In this document: positions 48,040 to 56,688 of the stretch, one piece after another
How the letters are laid out: each line of letters begins with the position of its first letter
Position numbering within the stretch: the stretch's first letter is position 1
Origin: Polynucleobacter sp. JS-JIR-II-50
GTDB taxonomy: Bacteria > Pseudomonadota > Gammaproteobacteria > Burkholderiales > Burkholderiaceae
NCBI RefSeq assembly: GCF_018687895.1
Contig: NZ_CP061307.1
Coordinates: forward strand, 248,001 to 312,000
Length of the DNA: 64,000 nt
Direction of reading: 5' to 3'
The notes under the pieces: generated by a model
What the model was told of the DNA's origin: nothing
The model's input: the letters and a program-made list of their open reading frames with translations, nothing else
The model's database searches: none
Translations under genes and position numbers: made by a program

Positions 48040-49023
48040 ATGCCAACAGATTTAAAGCAAAAGATTTATGTAGCTGGTCATCGAGGTATGGTCGGCTCGG
48101 CAATTGTGCGTAATCTGCAAGCTAAGGGCTATACCAATATAGTCACCAGAACACATGCTGAACTTGATTTAACTAATCAAGCTGCTGTACAAGCATTCTT
48201 TGAGGAAGAGAAGCCCGATCAAGTGTATTTAGCTGCCGCGAAGGTTGGTGGTATTCATGCGAACAATACCTTTCCCGCAGAATTTATTTATCAAAACCTC
48301 ATGATGGAGGCAAATGTTATCCATCAAGCCTTTGTCAGCGGTGTAAAAAGGCTGCTTTTCTTGGGTTCAAGTTGTATCTATCCTAAATTAGCACCGCAAC
48401 CGATGAGTGAAGACGCTCTTCTCACTGGTAAGTTAGAGCCAACGAATGAGCCCTATGCCATTGCCAAAATTGCTGGTATTAAGATGTGCGAGAGTTACAA
48501 CCGTCAATATGGTGATAGCCATGGAATTGATTACCGCTCAGTAATGCCGACCAATCTCTATGGACCGGGTGATAACTATCACCCAGAGAACAGTCATGTG
48601 ATTCCAGCTTTAATTAGAAGATTTCATGAAGCTAAAGCAGGTAACGCTCCTGAGGTTGTAATCTGGGGAACTGGAACCCCAAGACGCGAGTTTCTCTATG
48701 TGGATGACATGGCTGCCGCCTCTGTCTTTGTGATGAATTTAGATAAATCCACCTATGACCAACATACTGAGCCTATGCAGAGTCATATTAACGTAGGATT
48801 TGGTAGTGATATCACTATTGCTGAGTTAGCAACTGCTGTAGCTAAAGCAACGGGATATCAAGGCAAGATCAGCTTTGATCCAAGTAAGCCTGATGGGGCA
48901 CCACGAAAGTGGATGGACTCCTCTAGGTTGAGGAATCTTGGATGGATTCCATTAGTAGATCTAGAGAGCGGCCTATCTGAGGCTTATAGAGCAATGCAAG
49001 CTAACGAGAAAGCACTGAATTAG
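48040..49023 (+). CDS. fcl: GDP-L-fucose synthase
   Basis: A 327-residue epimerase-reductase that turns GDP-4-keto-6-deoxymannose into GDP-L-fucose. [14 protein letters not shown] is the NADP loop; [15 protein letters not shown] and [20 protein letters not shown] hold the Ser-Tyr-Lys triad. The C terminus ([11 protein letters not shown]) is standard. With manC and gmd it completes GDP-fucose synthesis, feeding the GT10 enzymes. Confidence 0.97.
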   Translation: MPTDLKQKIYVAGHRGMVGSAIVRNLQAKGYTNIVTRTHAELDLTNQAAVQAFFEEEKPDQVYLAAAKVGGIHANNTFPAEFIYQNLMMEANVIHQAFVSGVKRLLFLGSSCIYPKLAPQPMSEDALLTGKLEPTNEPYAIAKIAGIKMCESYNRQYGDSHGIDYRSVMPTNLYGPGDNYHPENSHVIPALIRRFHEAKAGNAPEVVIWGTGTPRREFLYVDDMAAASVFVMNLDKSTYDQHTEPMQSHINVGFGSDITIAELATAVAKATGYQGKISFDPSKPDGAPRKWMDSSRLRNLGWIPLVDLESGLSEAYRAMQANEKALN

Positions 49024-49063
49024 CAATGCTGATGATGTTGGTAATAGCATCTTAACTATTCTA

Positions 49064-49783
49064 TTAGCTAAAATTTCTTCTAAATTGCCTCACCATTTTT
49101 TTTCTTATACTCTCTGGATGAGATTCGGTAAATTGTCCAGTTGATCCAGAGATGCCATAAACCAGAGGCTTAATTTTAAATTCAGTCCCAGTAACTTTAC
49201 TAAGAATGATGTCTTTAGCAAAAGCATGTTCTAAAAAGTAAGATTGAAAGTCATTGCTGTTTTTATGACTGTTTAATAATTTTTTTAAATAAAAATCTTT
49301 TTCTACGACGTAGAACCGAGTGTCACAAGCTTGATAGTTAAATGAGTACCTGGAGTCGTACTGTTTCTCGATGCTAATATTTTTTTGGTGGCTATCAGCA
49401 CATTCCTGAAAATTACTTACCCAGTACTTTGCTGTACATTTAGAGAATGTGTTGCACTTTTTCAATATCTCTGAATGATTCAGAGCATAGGCAATGATCT
49501 CTCCCTCCCCATATCCTTTGCCTCTGTGTTTTACCATCTCAATATCATTAATAAAATGCATTACTTCAAGGTTGAGAGTCTTTAAAAGAGGGGTTTTATT
49601 AATTAACCCCTGAAAGTCATAACCTGATCCATCACAAATAACAATCTCTTGGCCTGGTGAGATTAGTGCCCATTGCTCAAGGGACTTTATAGTGGCATTA
49701 ATTCTCTCAGCGGGGTCATTTAATTCAACAAATGGCGCATTTGGTTGAGCTACAGAAGTTATTAGTACAGGGATATTTTTCAT
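49064..49783 (-). CDS. Uncharacterised glycan-locus protein, putative glycosyltransferase
   Basis: A 239-residue protein without a signal peptide. IPVLITSVAQPN and ALISPGQEIVICDGSGYD fit the start of a GT-A Rossmann fold; FSKCTAKYWVSNF resembles the K-x-x-GRY-like block of some polysaccharide transferases. No full family match can be made. It is co-transcribed with the upstream GT10 gene (four-base overlap). Confidence 0.45.
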   Translation of the reverse strand: MKNIPVLITSVAQPNAPFVELNDPAERINATIKSLEQWALISPGQEIVICDGSGYDFQGLINKTPLLKTLNLEVMHFINDIEMVKHRGKGYGEGEIIAYALNHSEILKKCNTFSKCTAKYWVSNFQECADSHQKNISIEKQYDSRYSFNYQACDTRFYVVEKDFYLKKLLNSHKNSNDFQSYFLEHAFAKDIILSKVTGTEFKIKPLVYGISGSTGQFTESHPESIRKKMVRQFRRNFS

Positions 49784-50850
49784 GACGCTGAAATCTTAAA
49801 ATAAGCATGATTTCTTACAACGTTCTCTAGTTTTTGATAAAAAGAAAATTTCTCATCAATTTCCTTTGCAATTTTCTCGCGATTTTCTGCGACGCCAAGA
49901 TATGAGTCGGTATGCACTAGATTATTTGCCAGCTTAATACTTTTTGGGCTTAGATCTGGAAGAAAGTGAAACCATTCACTTGGAAGTAAGTCAAATATTT
50001 TTTCACTGCCATAATAAATTGGCATACACCCACATAGTAATGAGTCAAATATTTTTTCGGATATGTACCAATCTTCGACAGAGTTTTCAATTGCTAGGTT
50101 GTAGCGGTATTGTGAAAGGGTTTTGTATTTGCTAGCTGCATAGCCTCGGTAAGTCGGGAGACTTTGTATTGACTTGCTATATCGACCGAAGATATCAAAC
50201 TGGGGAGTCGACTTGGAAACCCCCTCTAAAAATCTTCTTCTATCTTCATAGCCTGGCACTCCATTAAATCCTGAGACCACCGAGCAAATGAGTTTTTTTC
50301 TACCGGGTTTAATGGTGTTCAGCTCTTCGGCTGATGCCATATGATGAAAATGAACATGAGGTATGGTTCGTAGGTGTGTGATGCGATCGGAGACATCGGC
50401 ACCTGACTCGCTCTTGATTAATTTGTTGATATTGTCAATTTGACTGATGATCACCATCTTGTGAAGCGATAGAAGTTCATCCGCTATGGTAGATTGATAT
50501 AGGTGTTTGTATGCTTCGGGCTCATGATAAAAAAGAATGATCTTTTGCTCTGGTCGCGCTATACCATTTTCAATTGCATTAATAAAGACAACTACCTCTG
50601 CATCCTTGGCTTCATTTACCAGAAAGAAATCAAATTCTTTATTTATGGATGATTGATAAAAACGGGTAAATTGAAATTTAAACCCAGTTTGATGGATATA
50701 AACCTTGGTTTTATTTTCTGGAGAAAAGGTGCCTTCGTACTCTCTTTGAAAAATTGCTTCTCGAAGCTCTTTTTCCGCGTTCTCAATACTCAGAATGCGC
50801 TTCTGCCTAGATTTCCTGAGGCTATGCATTAATTGGGATAAAAGCAGCAT
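49780..50850 (-). CDS. Glycosyltransferase family 10-like (putative fucosyltransferase)
   Basis: A 356-residue protein. The C-terminal segment YRYNLAIENSVEDWYISEKI followed by FDSLLCGCMPIYYGS matches the GT10 donor-binding signature (N-L-x-x-E-N-S..EKI..L..G..PIY.G). N-terminal parts are less conserved: FYHEPEAYKHLY and IPHVHFHHMAS. The ATG at 50850 was used; an ATG at 50829 is possible. It lies right after manC-gmd-fcl on the other strand, which supports GDP-fucose as donor. Confidence 0.72.
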   Translation of the reverse strand: MLLLSQLMHSLRKSRQKRILSIENAEKELREAIFQREYEGTFSPENKTKVYIHQTGFKFQFTRFYQSSINKEFDFFLVNEAKDAEVVVFINAIENGIARPEQKIILFYHEPEAYKHLYQSTIADELLSLHKMVIISQIDNINKLIKSESGADVSDRITHLRTIPHVHFHHMASAEELNTIKPGRKKLICSVVSGFNGVPGYEDRRRFLEGVSKSTPQFDIFGRYSKSIQSLPTYRGYAASKYKTLSQYRYNLAIENSVEDWYISEKIFDSLLCGCMPIYYGSEKIFDLLPSEWFHFLPDLSPKSIKLANNLVHTDSYLGVAENREKIAKEIDEKFSFYQKLENVVRNHAYFKISAS

Positions 50851-51100
50851 GATTGATGAGTTCTATGAAGGGCAGGCGAATGATGAAATTTTCATCGCAA
50901 TAACGCACTAAGTGTACTTTTAAATAAGTATTAAGCCAATCTTCAGTTGAGCGGAGGGGTGTATCGGACTCATTAAATTGATGGCTTAATTACTTAAATT
51001 ATTTGTAAAAGATTGTGGGGCGGGTGCGATAATGGTTACCGTGTAAGGATGCTAGATTTAGACCCTTTTCCATGACTTTAATTTGTATAGAGAATGCTAG

Positions 51101-51856
51101 ATGAATTATTCCATTGTAATTACTACGTTTGATAAACGGTTTGAGGCTTTTTTTAAGCCATTGCTGCTGTCAATCAAGCAACTAAGGCCTAATGTTGAAG
51201 TAATAGTGATGGTTAATGGGCCGGCAAAGGCTGAATTTGATCCTGCGTTCCGTTCTTCCGTGTTGGAGTTAATGGCTTCAACCCAATCGGTATATCCAAC
51301 CATGTTTCCTAGCTTTCAATCCTTGGCTAAATTGTGGAATCGAGGCGTGCTAACGAGTTCAAATGATCGAGTTTTGATTCTGAATGATGATTTGGGTATT
51401 GATCCTCATGTAGAAAATTCATTCTTCGACCAATTTGAGGCCGTGTTGAACAGTGTTCCCAATAAAACATTCACAATTAATGGCAGTTTTTCTCACTTTG
51501 TGGTGTCAAAAGAGGAGCTTACAAAAGTTGGGTTTTTTGATGAGCGCTTATTGGGGCTCGGTGAAGAGGATGGAGATTTTTACTGGCGATACCATGAAAC
51601 TTTTGATAATGAAATTCCATCATTTGATATTGGAAATATTGACAACGTCCATTCTGATATTACCGATGGTGGATATACGAAGGGCATTAGAACAGCGTCT
51701 AAATTTAATCGCGAGTTTATTAAAACGAAGAAGTATCAAGATATTTGGTTTGGTGGCTATAAAGGTATGTTTGATAAGCGAGTCAAGAAAATTCTGCCTG
51801 ATGAAATTCAATACCCCTATGAAAATTTTTACCAAGCCAATAAAGATTTACTTTAA
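51101..51856 (+). CDS. Family 2-like glycosyltransferase
   Basis: A 251-residue GT-A type protein. It starts MNYSIVITTFDKRFEAFF, similar to GT2 N termini; VLILNDDLGID is a DxD-like acidic motif, and GLGEEDGDFYWRYHE resembles the ED-Y catalytic part. No membrane segment. Intergenic space of 250 bases precedes it, in which I find no gene. Substrate unknown. Confidence 0.65.
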   Translation: MNYSIVITTFDKRFEAFFKPLLLSIKQLRPNVEVIVMVNGPAKAEFDPAFRSSVLELMASTQSVYPTMFPSFQSLAKLWNRGVLTSSNDRVLILNDDLGIDPHVENSFFDQFEAVLNSVPNKTFTINGSFSHFVVSKEELTKVGFFDERLLGLGEEDGDFYWRYHETFDNEIPSFDIGNIDNVHSDITDGGYTKGIRTASKFNREFIKTKKYQDIWFGGYKGMFDKRVKKILPDEIQYPYENFYQANKDLL

Positions 51857-51893
51857 GCATAGCTTGCCTCGCTAAAGTCATAGACATTTAAAT

Positions 51894-52898
51894 ATGAAGT
51901 TAGTCATTTCCATACTAATATTTTTCTTCAATTCTTTTAGTAAGAAAAAATTAAGCTACCAAGCTATTGGTAATGCCTATTTGGTGTGCGAATCTCAATT
52001 TGATAAGAATATTTTTGATTACTGCTCTTATATTAAGGATGGGCTTTTAAAAGAACTTCCCAATATCAGTCGGCGAAGTATCTTTTTTTTAAGAGTTCAT
52101 CCGCCGATCTTATTTCGCTTTGTGGCTCCTTGCTACAGCATTTTTGTTCAGGTTGAGCATACTCTGGTAAAGCCGGGGGGCAGAGACAGCGAGGGATTCG
52201 AAGCTGGAGCGTTGCTTATTCCAGGCGTCTCTTCCTCTATGACATATCTCGCAAGACTAAGCAAATATGAGTCAATGAAAAAGTTTGACTTTATTGTTGA
52301 ATACAGTCGAATTAATTTAGTCAACATCCAAGGCGCCGCAAAATTTAGCAATCTTAGGGATAAGGTGCTTTATCTAAGTCCCGCACTATATAAATTAAAT
52401 AGTGCTTCAAGCGATGCTAGAAGACGTAACTTTATTACTATTACTAATTTTGGTAATGCAGAGGAACCCCGTCGCAAGAATTTTTTAGAAGTAATGCGCT
52501 CTAAAGAAATTCCCATTCAAAATATTCGCACATGGTATTCGGATGTGGAAGAGCTTTATGCGCGCACACGTATTTTGGTAAATATTCGTCAGACTGATCA
52601 CCACGATACCCTTGAAGAGCTGCGTGTACTTCCTGCCCTAAGATCAGGTGTAATAGTTATCAGTGAGCTTGCACCATACAAAGAGCTCATCCGTTATGCT
52701 GAATTTATCATCTGGGGAACGCTGGACGAGTTGCCTGAAATTATTCGTAATGTTCAAGATAATTACGAGGCTACCTGGAATTCTATTTTTGGGACGAGTA
52801 AATTTGCGCGACGAATGAATCGCCTAGAGCTCTGCAATCAATTGACCATGGCGCGGTGGGCGAAGCAGATAAATTGCAAACTGACATCATCGAGATAA
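51894..52898 (+). CDS. Putative GT-B glycosyltransferase
   Basis: A 334-residue protein with a hydrophobic start (LVISILIFFFNSF). The C-terminal half contains RILVNIRQTDHHDTLEELRV and LPALRSGVIVISEL, a pattern of GT-B sugar-nucleotide-binding domains. IFVQVEHTLVKPGGRD may be an acceptor loop. No exact family is recognised. The gap to the previous gene is 37 bases. Confidence 0.5.
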   Translation: MKLVISILIFFFNSFSKKKLSYQAIGNAYLVCESQFDKNIFDYCSYIKDGLLKELPNISRRSIFFLRVHPPILFRFVAPCYSIFVQVEHTLVKPGGRDSEGFEAGALLIPGVSSSMTYLARLSKYESMKKFDFIVEYSRINLVNIQGAAKFSNLRDKVLYLSPALYKLNSASSDARRRNFITITNFGNAEEPRRKNFLEVMRSKEIPIQNIRTWYSDVEELYARTRILVNIRQTDHHDTLEELRVLPALRSGVIVISELAPYKELIRYAEFIIWGTLDELPEIIRNVQDNYEATWNSIFGTSKFARRMNRLELCNQLTMARWAKQINCKLTSSR

Positions 52899-52903
52899 AT
52901 TCA

Positions 52904-53668
52904 ATGGATGTGACATTTGAAACTAAAGTTTGGGAAAAGGACTGGGATCTTATTATGAAGACCCCTTTTCTTGAGCGAACAATCGATCGTTGTGGCGATT
53001 TAGTAAGTAACAGAGTTTTGTATATTAATAATGTAAAGAATGAACAAGAAGTGATTCAGGTTGCCAATCAACTAGTAGCGAAGGGCACCATTGACAGCTG
53101 GATTTTGGTTGAGGAGTATGCAGAGCAGGCTTTATCCTATTTCAATCTGAGTAAAGAGAAATTAGGCGTTGGCTACTACTATTCCATAGCTGAGTTAGTT
53201 TCTATTTACCTTTGTGATACCAAATATCTGTTGCACTTTTCAGGAGATGCAACTGTAGTCAAGGGCACTCCTCAAGATTGGTTAGCTCAAGGGATAAAAG
53301 TGCTTGAAGATAATCCGAATGTGGCAGTTTTTAATCTTGCATGGACAAATAACTTTAAATCCATTAGGGAAGAGTCTGAAAGTGAATATGAGAATTGCTT
53401 TTATGGATATGGATTTTCAGATCAGATGTATTTAATTCGGACGGTAGACTACAAGCAGAAAATCTATGAGTACTACAATGCCGCTTCTGAACGTTATCCT
53501 AAATTTGCAGGCGAGCTTTTTGAAAAGCGAGTAGATTCGTGGATGAGGGAAAATCAGCTCTTAAGGGCAACCTACAAACATGGAAACTACTTGCACGAAA
53601 ATTTTCCCCGGAGACGTAGTTGGAGGTGGTTTAAAAAGCGCTATTCACTGACAAACTTTTTTTCATGA
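52904..53668 (+). CDS. Uncharacterised glycan-locus protein, putative glycosyltransferase
   Basis: A 254-residue protein. KYLLHFSGDATVVKG contains a short acidic motif (SGDAT) like the DxD of GT-A enzymes, and YGFSDQMYLIRT recalls the D-Q-x-Y-L block of glycosyltransferases with acceptor contacts. A longer start (GTG at 52856) would overlap the previous gene by 43 bases; I took the ATG at 52904. Function not established. Confidence 0.5.
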   Translation: MDVTFETKVWEKDWDLIMKTPFLERTIDRCGDLVSNRVLYINNVKNEQEVIQVANQLVAKGTIDSWILVEEYAEQALSYFNLSKEKLGVGYYYSIAELVSIYLCDTKYLLHFSGDATVVKGTPQDWLAQGIKVLEDNPNVAVFNLAWTNNFKSIREESESEYENCFYGYGFSDQMYLIRTVDYKQKIYEYYNAASERYPKFAGELFEKRVDSWMRENQLLRATYKHGNYLHENFPRRRSWRWFKKRYSLTNFFS

Positions 53669-53681
53669 TTTTTAATTAGCG

Positions 53682-55076
53682 ATGACCCAAAAAATAACTT
53701 CCAAACCGTTCGATGTAACCCACTCTATTCAAATCCCAATAGGGATCATTTTTTTACAGTGCGTAACTTTCGTTATGCTCTACTCAGTCTGGATCTTGCC
53801 CGAGATCGCCGCCTGGAGAAATACATCCCTAGTAATTGGTGCGGCCCTAGGTTTGTATGTGAGCTATCAATATCGATTCCTATTACTTAACAAAGTGGCT
53901 CTACCGATTTGGCTTGTCGGAATGCTTTTTATATGGGCAAGCTTTCATTTACTTTTTCTGTCTCAAAATCCAGTTGTGCAGTTGATCGAATTCAAGGGTA
54001 TCTGGAAAAGAGCATTGCTCGCTGTCATTTTTGCGTTGGGTCTGGGGCTATCGATCGCAAACAATACCGAGAGAATAAAAAAATGGGCATGGCTGTTGAT
54101 CTATTTAGGTCTATTGATGCCCACCTTGATCTATTTGTTGAAATGGACTCTCACCTATTATGGCCAAAGCATCTTTGGACTTGAATCAGTTCCCCTCTTT
54201 CTAAAGGTCTATCCAGGTTCCCAGCTCTTTTACGTGCCAAAAACAGATTATGTGGTTTTTTGCTTACCCACCCTTGCAGTTGCTTTGGGGCAAATACTCA
54301 CTTTATTGCAAGAAAAGCGGATTAACTGGGCTCAGTTATTTATCTATGGCGCCTCTATTGCCGCGGTATCTTTTGTCTTTTATGGCCAAAATATAAAAAA
54401 TGGATTTGTTTACGAGGCACTACTTTTCATACTTTTTTTATTGATGATGGCGGTCTTGATCAAGAAACACTGGACTCCAATCAAGGTGGGAATTATTGCT
54501 CTTATACTTATTGGAGTGGGTTTTGTGGGGTACAAGCATATTCAACAAAATGATTCTTGGGCTAGCTTTGCTGCAGACTCCAAAATTGCAGTTCAACTAG
54601 ATCGTTACCAAGAATGGAAATTTAATGGAGAAAAGGGCTACCCACTCAATGAGCTAGGTAAGCCTGTGTCTGCAACCAATTATGAGAGGATTGCCTGGGG
54701 ATTGGTAGGTATAAAACTTTTTCAAGAAAATCTCTTGGGGTATGGGCTGATTGAAAATTCTTTTGGGCCATTGGTAAATAAAAAATGGCCAGAAGCAAGT
54801 GTGCACTTAACTCATGCCCACAGCGGCTGGTTGGATCTAGCTCTTGGATTAGGATTGCCTGGCATCGCATTAGTTCTGGTTGCTTTGATTTTGGCGCTAC
54901 AACTGGCTCGTGATTCAACCGCGCCATGGAAAAATCTTGGAAGATGGGTGCTTTTATCGACACTCTTGCTATGGTGTACTACCGAAGTATCAAATAATGG
55001 AAACTTTGACCCACTCCTTTTTTGGATCGTATTAACTGCTAGCCTAGCTTTAAGGGTTAACCATAAATCCAATTAA
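53682..55076 (+). CDS. O-antigen ligase family protein
   Basis: A 464-residue membrane protein with about ten to twelve hydrophobic segments and a large periplasmic loop near residues 290-385. HLTHAHSGWLDLALGLGLPG is the Wzy_C/WaaL signature with the His-x-His/His-S motif. It either joins O-antigen to lipid A-core (WaaL) or polymerises repeat units (Wzy); sequence alone does not decide. No flippase gene is nearby. Confidence 0.8.
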   Translation: MTQKITSKPFDVTHSIQIPIGIIFLQCVTFVMLYSVWILPEIAAWRNTSLVIGAALGLYVSYQYRFLLLNKVALPIWLVGMLFIWASFHLLFLSQNPVVQLIEFKGIWKRALLAVIFALGLGLSIANNTERIKKWAWLLIYLGLLMPTLIYLLKWTLTYYGQSIFGLESVPLFLKVYPGSQLFYVPKTDYVVFCLPTLAVALGQILTLLQEKRINWAQLFIYGASIAAVSFVFYGQNIKNGFVYEALLFILFLLMMAVLIKKHWTPIKVGIIALILIGVGFVGYKHIQQNDSWASFAADSKIAVQLDRYQEWKFNGEKGYPLNELGKPVSATNYERIAWGLVGIKLFQENLLGYGLIENSFGPLVNKKWPEASVHLTHAHSGWLDLALGLGLPGIALVLVALILALQLARDSTAPWKNLGRWVLLSTLLLWCTTEVSNNGNFDPLLFWIVLTASLALRVNHKSN

Positions 55077-55168
55077 TGCATGCCTGGGCAATGAAAAAAT
55101 GAATCTATTTTTAGGGTTACAAGATTCATAAGGGTTATTAGCCTAGGCGTCAGAATAAGGCGTAAATA

Positions 55169-55198
55169 TTGCCCTAAATTAATGCAAAAAGTTATAAT
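55169..55198 (+). promoter_or_regulatory. Sigma-70-like promoter of wzz
   Basis: TTGCCC (55169-55174), an 18-base spacer and TATAAT (55193-55198) form a plausible promoter about 70 bases before the wzz ATG. The -10 is a perfect match, the -35 moderate. Confidence 0.4.
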
Positions 55199-55265
55199 GG
55201 AGGTCAATTGCAAAAAGTCAAAACCATTAATTACCCGTCAATCTTAGTCACTACAAAGCCTATCC

Positions 55266-56498
55266 ATGAGTGATAACGCATCTGCGTCTCCAGAGCTAAA
55301 TGGCGACCATGAAATCTCTTTTCTAGACATAGTCAATTTTCTGACTGTTTTTTGGAAAAAGCTCGTCATTGCAGCTCTAGTCGGTGCTGCATTGGGTTTA
55401 GCGGGCTGGTTTGTCTTGGGGAGTTATTCTGCGGAATACGTGCTCCTCAATAACACCAACACCAACACCAACACCAACACCAACACCAACACCAACACCA
55501 ACACCAACACCAACACCAACACCTATGGGCTCGATCTACTGTCCTGGAAGGTAATTCAAAAAAGTCTGCCTAATTTAGCTGCTCAAATAGTGGAAGACGG
55601 TAAGGCACCCGAGGGCCAAGCCGGGCTTTATCGCACCCTTTCTAATGATCAGTGGTGGCAAAAAAATGCAATACCGAGTTACGCTCTTTCAAAGGCGGAT
55701 ACTAAGGATCTGGCGGGAATCAGTAAAGAATTTGATGGCGCTAGCACAACGATCTTGAGTGTGGCCGTCAACGCTAGTGGCTCCACTAAAGAGGGTGCAA
55801 TAGACGCAGTGAGAGTGGCTGCCCAGTTCTTGCGATCTGGAGGAGCTTATCTACAGATACGCAGTATGCTAAATGCTTATGAGGGCGAAGTTATCAGTGC
55901 CGCGGGAGAAATTCAAAGAAAAATCACCAGTACGCAAATTGAGATGGGTTATCAGCAGCAGCGAGCGAAGTCCTTGGAGGAGCTGTACAAGCGCTATCCT
56001 AGTAACTCTAGTGTTGGTCAGCAAGTAGTAGACCCTAAAGAATCTGGCGCCAAGTACCTCTCCATTACTACGCAAATTATTGCGGCAAATAATGATATTA
56101 ACCAGTCCAAGGAAGCATTAAGTAGGATGGACGATCGCTTGGCTCAGATCTCTTTAACCAAATTATTTCTCGATGAGGCGCTTCCTAAAATAGAAACCAC
56201 CTTTGACGGCTTAGTTTTAGATAAAGAGCTCCTAGCAATTGAGGCAAATCTGCGTGACAAAATTGGCAAAGATGACCCCAAACAAAAAGAAATCTTAGAC
56301 CAAATCCGCTCACAACTTTTAATGATTCAAGCTCGTTTTACAAAGGGCTTAGAGGCTAATACGGCGCCGACTAGTAGTGGCAAAAAAGGCATGATCAAAA
56401 GTGTTGCAGGCGGATTGGCTGGCGGATTTTTCCTGGTGCTCATGTTGCTCTTAGGTCAACGCGTGTGGACGAGCATTAAAACCGGTGGCGCTAAGTGA
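55266..56498 (+). CDS. wzz: Wzz-like chain-length determinant with (NT)12 tract
   Basis: A 410-residue polysaccharide co-polymerase. Membrane helices at about residues 33-54 (LVIAALVGAALGLAGWFVLG) and 378-397 (SVAGGLAGGFFLVLMLLLG) flank a periplasmic part with coiled-coil stretches (EIQRKITSTQIEMGYQQQRAK, IAANNDINQSKEALSRMDD). The N-terminal FLDIVNFLTVFWKKL is typical of Wzz/PCP proteins. Residues 63-86 are twelve Asn-Thr pairs from a hexamer repeat, placed just after helix one in the periplasm. No tyrosine-kinase domain is present. It regulates O-antigen or capsule length. Confidence 0.8.
   Translation: MSDNASASPELNGDHEISFLDIVNFLTVFWKKLVIAALVGAALGLAGWFVLGSYSAEYVLLNNTNTNTNTNTNTNTNTNTNTNTNTYGLDLLSWKVIQKSLPNLAAQIVEDGKAPEGQAGLYRTLSNDQWWQKNAIPSYALSKADTKDLAGISKEFDGASTTILSVAVNASGSTKEGAIDAVRVAAQFLRSGGAYLQIRSMLNAYEGEVISAAGEIQRKITSTQIEMGYQQQRAKSLEELYKRYPSNSSVGQQVVDPKESGAKYLSITTQIIAANNDINQSKEALSRMDDRLAQISLTKLFLDEALPKIETTFDGLVLDKELLAIEANLRDKIGKDDPKQKEILDQIRSQLLMIQARFTKGLEANTAPTSSGKKGMIKSVAGGLAGGFFLVLMLLLGQRVWTSIKTGGAK
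55452..55523 (+). repeat. (AACACC)12 hexanucleotide tandem repeat in wzz
   Basis: Twelve perfect copies of AACACC, 72 bases, with no mismatch. The repeat is in phase with the reading frame (Asn-Thr), so copy-number change keeps the frame and only alters linker length. Confidence 0.98.
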
Positions 56499-56688
56499 AG
56501 GTCCGCGTGCAAACTAGTGCCCGGGATCGGGCATTAGCGGGCTTGAGTGGTAACTTTGTTGTTACCGAAGATTCTAAGGTTGTGCCAGGTCTGATTTTTT
56601 TGACGAGCTATAAGAAAAAACGTTTTACGTAACGTATCTTATGAATGTAATTTTTAATTAATTTTTTCCATCTCCTTAAATACAATAA

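Noticed and set aside
55452-55523. Short repeats resembling a CRISPR array
   Set aside because: Uniform hexamers without spacers inside a coding frame; it is a microsatellite, and no cas gene is present.
56518-56533. Hairpin TGCCCG-GGAT-CGGGCA after wzz
   Set aside because: No T run follows; it also lies inside a 45-codon frame, so I did not call a terminator.
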